IMG/VR virus record: IMGVR_UViG_3300028840_008153
Location: 1-64,000 of that record
From: a virus
Reading direction: 5' to 3' (one strand)
Length of the DNA: 64,000 nucleotides
A program made the translations under genes and the position numbers. Under the pieces are notes generated by a model. It worked only from the letters and a program-made list of their open reading frames with translations, did no database searches and had not been told where the DNA came from. Positions 57,799 through 64,000 of this stretch are shown piece after piece. Within the stretch, counting starts at the first letter, position 1. Each line of letters opens with the position of its first letter.

Positions 57799-59252
57799 CA
57801 GCTCATGATCTCGCCATCTTCGAGTTCTACGATTCCCAGTACCTGGTTGTTATGGCCACGAAGTTTGAAGGTGCCTGTAACCTTCTGTTCTCGCTGAACT
57901 TCCCTGTTTTTGTCCTCATTAGCCCCGACCGCCTGCGCGCGCGGCTGGGGTTTGGGTGCGTCGATGAAGGATGCGATGGGTGAGCGCGTGGCACTGGCGC
58001 CTATTGGCGAATACGACGCCCCATGCTGTCTGGGGGAAAATTCGGACTTGGGCGGCGCCTCACCGCTGGTCTGCAAGCCATTCTGCAACCTTTCACGCTC
58101 ATGCATGGCCACCTCGTTGAGATGAGGCGCCTCGTTGACCGTGATCATTTCCTGTAAGTTGGTCTCCACCCCCGACCCAGTGGGTGGGTTGGGATGCGCC
58201 ACAGTGGAACCGGGCCCCATGTGTGACGCGGCACTGACAAGGGCCGGGGATGGAGGCGTGAACTTAGGCGCACGAGGGTCCTGCCCGGCGCGCACACGGC
58301 CCGCAAGCATGTGCGTTGATGCGCCAGCGGAGCCTACTCGTGCGCGCTGAGGATCGAGGACGCGAAGGTCCCTTTGCAGCGATTCTAAGGCGATCTGGTG
58401 GCGCGTAATAAGCCGATGTGTGATCGGATCATTTAGCAGCTGTTTGGCCCGTGTAGGCCCTCCCAGCGCGGAGGAGAGGGCATTCTGAACGACTTCCGGG
58501 TTCAGGTCCGCCACTTCGCGCCGCCGGCCCTCACGAATTGCCTGCGCAAGTGCGAAGACCGTCCCGTTGGGCTGGGCTTCGCCGGATCTGATCAGGGACT
58601 CGGTTCGGAGGATCTGCGCCAGCCGGGCTGCCGACGGCATATGGTGCACCGACCCGGTGTATTCGCCGTCGAGTACCTGTTGCTGGGCCTCCCGATCGGC
58701 TCCAAGTGTCCTGGTGTGGTACTGCTGTCGGGCGAGCGGGCGCTGGTATGCGCGCACTCCGCTAGGCATCTGCGGAGAGGGAGTGCGGGGAGGGGACTTA
58801 AGCCTTGCTGGGATCGGCGCTTCCCGCATCGGGCCTGGCGTGGGGGTGAATCGAACGAGGGGTTTTCCCCTGGTTATTGTTGGAAGCGTGACACCTTTGC
58901 CCCTTAATATCGGAATCCGTTCCGAAGAATTCGGAGTCCTTTCTGACAAATTTGAAACTTTTTTTAACGAAGTTGTGAAAGGCGCCATTAAAGATGACAT
59001 AGGACTAGTAGAGGGCTGCAGCTTCGAGAGCCCCTTCAGCGCCGACACCCCATTCTGAAAATCCTGAAGCAGTTTGCGGAACATGGCCAGCGGACGCTCG
59101 CCACTGCGGACCTGACGCGTCTGACCGGGTTTGGGCAGCCGTTTGGGCATCCTGCCCTTTGAGACGGGAAGATCGGGCCGCTTGCGCAGCGGCGCCTTCG
59201 CCCGCGCGGGGGCTCTTCGCTCCGAAGGTCTGTTCTTTGCAAAGTCAGGCAT
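57798..59252 (-). CDS. Long disordered protein, tape-measure candidate, 484 aa
   Basis: Arg/Pro/Ser-rich, largely disordered, with a defined end (TGTFKLRGHNNQVLGIVELE). Its place after the chaperone pair is where the tape measure normally lies, but the composition is unusual for one (few long helices) and the size is modest. A scaffold or injected protein is an alternative. ATG 59252 has GGAGG and overlaps the upstream gene by 8 nt. Operator-like palindrome copy 5 (58912-58923) is inside. Confidence 0.45.
   Translation of the reverse strand: MPDFAKNRPSERRAPARAKAPLRKRPDLPVSKGRMPKRLPKPGQTRQVRSGERPLAMFRKLLQDFQNGVSALKGLSKLQPSTSPMSSLMAPFTTSLKKVSNLSERTPNSSERIPILRGKGVTLPTITRGKPLVRFTPTPGPMREAPIPARLKSPPRTPSPQMPSGVRAYQRPLARQQYHTRTLGADREAQQQVLDGEYTGSVHHMPSAARLAQILRTESLIRSGEAQPNGTVFALAQAIREGRRREVADLNPEVVQNALSSALGGPTRAKQLLNDPITHRLITRHQIALESLQRDLRVLDPQRARVGSAGASTHMLAGRVRAGQDPRAPKFTPPSPALVSAASHMGPGSTVAHPNPPTGSGVETNLQEMITVNEAPHLNEVAMHERERLQNGLQTSGEAPPKSEFSPRQHGASYSPIGASATRSPIASFIDAPKPQPRAQAVGANEDKNREVQREQKVTGTFKLRGHNNQVLGIVELEDGEIMS
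58909..58926. promoter_or_regulatory. Operator-like palindrome, copy 5
   Basis: TATCGGAATCCGTTCCGAAG: arms TCGGAA/TTCCGA. It lies within a coding region, so a role here is less certain than at 29010 or 40753. Confidence 0.35.
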
Positions 59253-59493
59253 TCGGCGCCTCCTCTGCGTACCCGGTCCCGTCCTGACCGACGTACTCAC
59301 CTTCTGCAGGGATCATCAGTTCAGTGATGGTTGTGGCCGGACACTGCGGGGACTGCATGGAGTGATCAATCAAAAGCGGCCCCTTCAACGAGTCCACCCA
59401 TGCCACGACGTCTCGTTCCGGGTCGCGCGGATTCACTTCGAGTTCGCGCTTGTTGATGCCGCACAGCGCACAGGAGTATTTGATCTTAACCAT
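59245..59493 (-). CDS. Small zinc-ribbon-like protein, 82 aa
   Basis: N-terminal CALCGINKRELEV and later SMQSPQCPATT give a possible metal site; the remainder is acidic. It lies between the chaperone pair and the tape-measure candidate. No role known. Confidence 0.6.
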   Translation of the reverse strand: MVKIKYSCALCGINKRELEVNPRDPERDVVAWVDSLKGPLLIDHSMQSPQCPATTITELMIPAEGEYVGQDGTGYAEEAPNA

Positions 59494-60008
59494 TAACGCC
59501 GCCTCCCACGCGCCTGTGCTTTCCGCCTCCGCCGGTGAAGTTCAGAATATGCCGCGCGCGCGTGTTCTGCTGCCGCAGCCTCGGCATCGGCGCTGTCGCT
59601 CTTCTGGCGAAGCTCGGAGCGAATCTTGTCGAGCTTGGCCTTGTACACCGGGTCCTTCTCACGCTCCTTGAACTCTTTCCACAGCTGCGCGATCGGCTTT
59701 TCCGACCCGGTTTCCCATTGCTTATACCATGGGAGAAGGCTTTTTCCCACGGCGTTGAATGTCTTGCGGGCCTCCCTGCGATGGAACTCGAAGCGTTCCT
59801 CATGTTCATCCCACTCCACGAGCTGGGCTGCCGCGCAGTGCCAGTCGTGGGCCATGACGTTGAGACGGCTGACGAAATCCTCTTCGATGTCGCCAAGCAC
59901 CCAATTGCGTTTGATCCTCCAGTAGGCGTCCTTGCGATTCGCCTTACTGAAGTCGAGACTGCCGATGGTGTGAGCGTGAACACACAGCCTTACCCATCGG
60001 CCGCCCAA
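59493..60008 (-). CDS. Downstream tail-assembly-chaperone frame, made by -1 frameshift (171 codons)
   Basis: This open frame has no good start near its beginning; the first ATG lies ~50 codons inside, after clearly protein-like sequence (AYWRIKRNWVLGDIEEDFVS). It runs in the -1 frame relative to the end of the upstream 212-aa gene and takes over at GATTTTTGGG (T run 60007-60011). Tail phages commonly make the longer chaperone in this way. The C-terminus is charged and helical (RSELRQKSDSADAEAAAAEH) with a very basic end. Confidence 0.6.
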   Translation of the reverse strand: MGGRWVRLCVHAHTIGSLDFSKANRKDAYWRIKRNWVLGDIEEDFVSRLNVMAHDWHCAAAQLVEWDEHEERFEFHRREARKTFNAVGKSLLPWYKQWETGSEKPIAQLWKEFKEREKDPVYKAKLDKIRSELRQKSDSADAEAAAAEHARAAYSELHRRRRKAQARGRRR

Positions 60009-60628
60009 AAATCCGGATCGTCGGCCTTTCCGACCAGGAAGTTGACCTCCTCTTCGAACTTGCGCGACGCCGCCATGAGCGCGCGGTACACGGGCGTGGG
60101 AAGCGTCATCAGGCGTGTCAACCGCTCCTGAAACGAGCCGCCCATGTCGAAGGCGCCCTTGGAGCCGGCAAGCACGAAGGACTGCAATCCGGCAGCCATC
60201 TGGTAGCGCTCCAGAGCAACCTGCCACTGCTCGTCGGACTTGATCGCGCCCTTCTCGTAGTCCTCGTCGAGCTGCTTGTAGACCGCCTCCGAGTCCTCGA
60301 CCGTGCGGTCCTGAAAGGTCGCGTCGACCTTGTCGCCGAAGAGCTTGTAGCTTTTGGCGTAGGGCTTCTCACCCAGAATGGACTCCACGAAAGCCAACTT
60401 GTCCTCAGGGCTGATCTCAGGCTCGGTGGGCTTGGGGGTCAGCGGATCGACAGGCTTCGGCTGGGTGTCATCGTGCGTCGGCGCGACCGGATCGCCGGCT
60501 TCAGCCTCCTTGGCAGCCTCGAAAAGGTCCTTGTACTCATCCTTCTTGTCCGACGGTGCCTGATCAAGCGGCACGACCGGAGGAATGTTGGGCTTGCGCC
60601 CCAGTTGGGGCTGACTGAGTTCAGGCAT
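59990..60628 (-). CDS. Upstream tail-assembly-chaperone-like protein, 212 aa
   Basis: Pro-rich N-terminal third (KPVDPLTPKPTEPEISPEDK), then helical (SEAVYKQLDEDYEKGAIKSD; RFQERLTRLMTL-type), ending FWAADG. The position ahead of the tape-measure candidate and after the tube-like gene matches gpG-type chaperones. Its stop lies 5 codons past a T5 slippery run that would join it to the next frame. Confidence 0.6.
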   Translation of the reverse strand: MPELSQPQLGRKPNIPPVVPLDQAPSDKKDEYKDLFEAAKEAEAGDPVAPTHDDTQPKPVDPLTPKPTEPEISPEDKLAFVESILGEKPYAKSYKLFGDKVDATFQDRTVEDSEAVYKQLDEDYEKGAIKSDEQWQVALERYQMAAGLQSFVLAGSKGAFDMGGSFQERLTRLMTLPTPVYRALMAASRKFEEEVNFLVGKADDPDFWAADG

Positions 60629-60629
60629 G

Positions 60630-63299
60630 TTAGCCTCCCGCTGCTGATGGAACGGTTACCTTGTAACCCTTCTCCAATGTAGCCTTGTCGGGCGGATTGC
60701 CTTCCTTGCCGCCCTCAGCTATCGTCGCTCGATTCTTTGAGCGACCCTCTGACATGTCGAAGTTCTTCAGTTCGACGGTTGCGTATGCCTCATCGGTGGC
60801 CCAGCCCTTCTGCCCCGGATGCGGGCGCGTGGGCTGGCCGTTGGGGCTTTCCACTTCAGGCTCCAACCAGGGATTGCCGACGCCACTCACGCGAAACAGC
60901 TGCTGCCAGCGGCTCTCATAGATTACGAAGCTGGAGTCGAGAAACAGGTCCTGCTCGGTGTCCCGGAACGAAAAGCCGATCTTCCCCGGGAAGTTGAAAT
61001 TGCCCGGCCGGCCGTCCGCCGTAACGACTTCCAAGGTCCGTGACAGCGCGGAGAGCAGATCCGATTCGGACTTCTTGAGGTTCTCCTCCATCTTGTCGGC
61101 GGAGGGGTCGAACTCCAGGTCCTCTTCCAGCTCGCCCACGAAGTTGCCGCCAATGCGCTGGGCCAGCGATCCGTTGGTAACCACGGACTCCTTGAAGCGC
61201 CCGGTGCCGTGAACCACGAGCGAGCCGCCCACGAACAGGAACCCGGCCGCCAGATCGCCCGGCGCGATTTCCAGGTACTCACCCACAACCAGCGGGCCGG
61301 AGAGCATGCTGCCGTTGGTTGTCAGCGCAAAGGACTGTGCGTCAGGCGCCGTGTCGGACGGCTTGATGGTGGTTGAGGCCACCGCCCGGGCGCGCTGCCG
61401 AATACCGGCTCCAAGCAGGACCATCTCGCCCAGCCCGGCGTCGAACGTCATGCGGCCTACAATCCCCGGCGCCATGCCGAGATGCGTTTCCCTGGCAAAG
61501 CTGTGAACCGAAGAACCAAGCGCCTTGAACGTGATGCCGTGCCCCTGCACGCGCGCGCCGTCGTTGGTGTAGTCTGCCGTGCGTGAGAGCCCCTCAGCCT
61601 TGCACTCGAACAGCATGCCGCCCGTGCCCGAGTTGCCGCAGAGCACCTGCATGTTCCGGTCGGCCTTGAGGCGGACATCACCCGCCGCCGCGCTGATGTC
61701 GGCGCAGTTGCCGGCCCGCAAGATGGCGTCGAAAGGCGCCCAGCACACGAACGAACGGCCGGGCTGCGCCCACACGTCACCGGGCGCCGTCACGAACACG
61801 GAACTGTTCAGATGGATCTGGGAACCATAACCACTCTCGATCGTGACCGAACCGTCGTCATGCATCTTGAACATGGAGCGGGAGCGGTAGTACCGGACCG
61901 TGTGTTCCTTGCGGGTATCAATGGTGAGATTGCCCACAGCGGGGAAGTCGGCAATGAATTTGTGGCCGATATTGATGACGGCAGGATCGATGATTCCCCG
62001 CTTCATGAAGTCGCTGAGTGTGCCAAGATCTTCCTCATTCGGGAGATACCAGTCCTTCTCGTGGGCATTGAGCCCTTCGATGATGTACTTGTTGAAGAGC
62101 CATGAGTGGGCGTCGAAAATCTGTGCGGGGTAGATGCCTGCGTTCTCGGGCGGTGCCTCTTCCCCGCCCTCACCCGCCTCACCGCCAAAGACGAACTCCG
62201 GCATCGAGTAGTCGTCGATCCCGGCGGGAATGTATCCGCTGACCTGTCCTTCCTCGTCCCGGGCCGTGCGGTCCCCCTGCGTGTCGTCCGGGCGGCGCAT
62301 CAGCTTCGGGACCGGGATCAGGATGGTCTTCTCGAACAGCACCTCTTTGGCGCTACGCAGGGCGTAGGAACCGTTCAAGTCCTTGTGGATGTCCAGCACG
62401 CCCATGTGAACGGTCGCGTTTTCCTGGCGCTCTCGCCCGTTGGGCAGCTTGGGATTGGGCACCGAGAGAATCTCCCGGTCCACGTCGCCGAGGTAGCCGC
62501 GCAGCCGTGTGACGCGCGGGATGATGTCCTGGTCCCGATCCCACGGCTCGTGGCGGGCAATGACGGATTTGGCCTTCAGCTCGCCGCCTACGAGTTCACC
62601 CCAGGCGCTTTGCGGGACGGCAATGCCCATGGCTTCCCAGGTAAACGGGGAATAGCGTTCGACATCCACGTACTCGCCGCCGTCGCTGAACTGGAAGCGG
62701 TCGGAGCCAGAGGTGAAGGTTTCGAGGTTGTAGCCCACCAGCCGCAGCAGGTCGTCGCCCCAGAAGGCTTCAATCTTCGCCGCGTCACTGGCACGCAAGC
62801 ACGCCATGGCCTTGGAGATCCAAACGGCCACGCCCAACTCATTCATCCAGCCGCTGTCGCCGGGCAGCGTGTCGGAAGGACGACCGGCCGAGAAGTTCCC
62901 TGCCACGGTCTTGCCGCCCGAGAGCGCCGAATAGTGAAGCGCGTCTTCGAATTGGCCCACGCAGCTTCGCATGACCATCGAGTCGGGAAGAATGAGTGAC
63001 GAATCGGAGAGGGACTGAGGCACCGTGCCGAGCACGTAAGCGTGTTCGTCCTCGGGCCAATACATGATCAGCACATCGCTTTTGGGCTGGTATCCGCCAA
63101 GGGGGCGGGCGCCAAGCGGCGTGCCTGGGAGCAGATTGAAGACGTCGCGCGCGGGCCGGGGAGCACTGCCGGGAGGACGGACCAGATAGGCCCCCGTGTG
63201 CGCATAGGCGTCCAGAAGCTGGACGACAGCGAAGGTGGGCGCGCCCTTGGGCTGAAACGGGCTTTCCTGGTCGCGCCCGTTTCCATTACCGTTGGACAC
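60630..63299 (-). CDS. Large tail protein, beta-helical spike candidate, 889 aa
   Basis: The N-terminal half is mixed, with a small OB-like opening (VVQLLDAYAHTGAYLVRPPG). Residues ~500-640 show repeated short strands and turns (DGSVTIESGYGSQIHLNSSV; ISAAAGDVRLKADRNMQVLC) typical of the triple-stranded beta-helix in tail spikes (gp5/VgrG type). No lysozyme motif seen. Likely a central spike or baseplate hub component. Confidence 0.5.
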   Translation of the reverse strand: MSNGNGNGRDQESPFQPKGAPTFAVVQLLDAYAHTGAYLVRPPGSAPRPARDVFNLLPGTPLGARPLGGYQPKSDVLIMYWPEDEHAYVLGTVPQSLSDSSLILPDSMVMRSCVGQFEDALHYSALSGGKTVAGNFSAGRPSDTLPGDSGWMNELGVAVWISKAMACLRASDAAKIEAFWGDDLLRLVGYNLETFTSGSDRFQFSDGGEYVDVERYSPFTWEAMGIAVPQSAWGELVGGELKAKSVIARHEPWDRDQDIIPRVTRLRGYLGDVDREILSVPNPKLPNGRERQENATVHMGVLDIHKDLNGSYALRSAKEVLFEKTILIPVPKLMRRPDDTQGDRTARDEEGQVSGYIPAGIDDYSMPEFVFGGEAGEGGEEAPPENAGIYPAQIFDAHSWLFNKYIIEGLNAHEKDWYLPNEEDLGTLSDFMKRGIIDPAVINIGHKFIADFPAVGNLTIDTRKEHTVRYYRSRSMFKMHDDGSVTIESGYGSQIHLNSSVFVTAPGDVWAQPGRSFVCWAPFDAILRAGNCADISAAAGDVRLKADRNMQVLCGNSGTGGMLFECKAEGLSRTADYTNDGARVQGHGITFKALGSSVHSFARETHLGMAPGIVGRMTFDAGLGEMVLLGAGIRQRARAVASTTIKPSDTAPDAQSFALTTNGSMLSGPLVVGEYLEIAPGDLAAGFLFVGGSLVVHGTGRFKESVVTNGSLAQRIGGNFVGELEEDLEFDPSADKMEENLKKSESDLLSALSRTLEVVTADGRPGNFNFPGKIGFSFRDTEQDLFLDSSFVIYESRWQQLFRVSGVGNPWLEPEVESPNGQPTRPHPGQKGWATDEAYATVELKNFDMSEGRSKNRATIAEGGKEGNPPDKATLEKGYKVTVPSAAGG

Positions 63300-63350
63300 G
63301 GGGCTACCTCATCTGCTGCTCAATGACGACTTACGCCGCCGAATGCCCGC

Positions 63351-63800
63351 TTAGAGTTCCAAGCGGGCGAAAAGGGCCGTCAGCTGCTCATTGACGATCA
63401 TGTCGCTGGCTGCCACCGAGTAGGCAATCGATTCGATGACCACGCCGGAGGCGGTGATCTTCCCAACCTGCGACCCGTCTTCGCAGCCTGCCTCGAAGGT
63501 GAAGGCCAAAATGTTGTTGGCCATGTTACAGACATCGCCGTACTTCTGGATGAACTCCGTCGAGACACCACGGCCGCCCACAACGCGAGCGATCGTGATC
63601 GAGCCGCGCGTGCGGCCCGCAATGAAGATGGTCTTGGAAGAGCCGACTTCCCAGAGCCGGTTGATGTTCTGTGCATAGGTCAACTGCACGTTCTGGACCA
63701 ACAGGTCCTCGTTCGAGACGCCGGAAAACAGCAGACGAGTGGCGTCCGCCGCAAGGGGCTGACCCAAATCAACTTCTCGATTGAAAACGTCACGAGCCAT
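63351..63800 (-). CDS. Tail-tube-like protein, 149 aa
   Basis: Compact beta-rich protein (RTRGSITIARVVGGRGVSTE; CEDGSQVGKITASGVVIESI) of the size of main tail tube proteins, first in the tail block as seen here. It shares layout with the gene at 57340. Assignment is by position and fold impression. Confidence 0.5.
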   Translation of the reverse strand: MARDVFNREVDLGQPLAADATRLLFSGVSNEDLLVQNVQLTYAQNINRLWEVGSSKTIFIAGRTRGSITIARVVGGRGVSTEFIQKYGDVCNMANNILAFTFEAGCEDGSQVGKITASGVVIESIAYSVAASDMIVNEQLTALFARLEL

Positions 63801-63814
63801 CGCTCATCTCCTGT

Positions 63815-64000
63815 CTACCGTGTCAAACGACGAACCAGCTTTCGAACACGTGGTGACGCGGGCCACTCTTCTTCCAGAGCTTCCTCCTCGCCAAAAAGCG
63901 ATTCTGGCCGAGGCGTTTCTGGAGCAACCATGATGGGCGCCCCCGCAGCAACTTCTTCAAGGTACTGGCGATGCGAGGCCGGCGCCGTTGCTGTCAATGC
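63815..64000 (-). CDS. Partial gene at window edge, C-terminal 61 codons
   Basis: An open frame runs out of the window to the right and ends RVRKLVRRLTR at a TAG (63815-63817). It is Pro/Glu-rich then basic. The start is not in the window, so nothing can be said about its function. Confidence 0.45.
   Translation of the reverse strand, partial: ALTATAPASHRQYLEEVAAGAPIMVAPETPRPESLFGEEEALEEEWPASPRVRKLVRRLTR

Noticed and set aside
59493-60227. 244-codon reading of the downstream chaperone frame from an upstream start
   Set aside because: The first ~73 codons are antisense-like shadow of the 212-aa gene; a frameshift entry explains the data better.

Overview
The window is an internal stretch of a GC-rich double-stranded DNA tailed phage (or prophage-like phage genome). 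It carries a GpA-type large terminase, a long virion and tail operon with a baseplate J-like protein, a likely frameshifted pair of tail-assembly chaperones, and collagen-like fibre proteins. I see no integrase, repressor, rRNA or housekeeping genes. A lipoprotein with a C-terminal membrane anchor (candidate one-piece spanin) and LPS-type sugar enzymes point to a Gram-negative host. Capsid, portal, sheath and polymerase genes are not recognisable here, so the genome is clearly larger than 64 kb.

Layout. (1) 1-9226, minus strand: a tightly coupled operon of small genes joined by ATGA or TGATG overlaps. It includes a sulfotransferase, a SAM methyltransferase, an HldE-like nucleotidyltransferase, a DUF1360-like membrane protein and two tRNA-like elements lacking a normal anticodon arm. 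A sigma70-type promoter near 9.1 kb reads into it. (2) 9219-11048, plus strand: large terminase. (3) 11.1-16.6 kb: small zinc-ribbon, coiled-coil and multi-membrane-segment proteins, with terminators and repeated leaders, plus the candidate spanin on the plus strand. (4) 16.7-22.0 kb: an LpxH-like phosphoesterase, a poly-serine virion protein and three collagen-like fibres. (5) 22.1-29.9 kb: a protein with a primase-like zinc finger (minus) divergent from three plus-strand genes, then small minus-strand genes. (6) 30.0-35.5 kb: small virion-like proteins and a glycosylation cluster (GT9-like, GT4-like, and a GT4-methyltransferase fusion) with its own near-consensus promoter. (7) 35.5-49.2 kb: large virion proteins, many with poly-serine tracts, including a paralogous family sharing a W-N-R-YP N-terminal domain. 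(8) 49.2-64.0 kb: tail and baseplate genes, including a nucleotidyltransferase-like protein, baseplate J, a gp25-like protein, a sigma-factor-like protein, a hub candidate, tail-tube-like proteins, a tape-measure candidate, the frameshifted chaperones and a beta-helical spike candidate.

The most interesting idea is a virion decoration system. Poly-serine tracts of up to 12 residues, encoded with mixed serine codons and so kept at protein level, occur in at least eight virion proteins around a phage-encoded set of glycosyltransferases, with methyltransferases and a sulfotransferase elsewhere in the window. Collagen-like Gly-X-Thr fibres are further possible acceptors. Other leads are a five-copy palindromic operator-like motif, a shared N-terminal motif resembling the capsid-targeting peptides of T4 internal proteins, two operon-embedded tRNA-like elements, and a sigma-like factor inside the baseplate operon. 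All functions are read from sequence by eye; no database or folding program was run.
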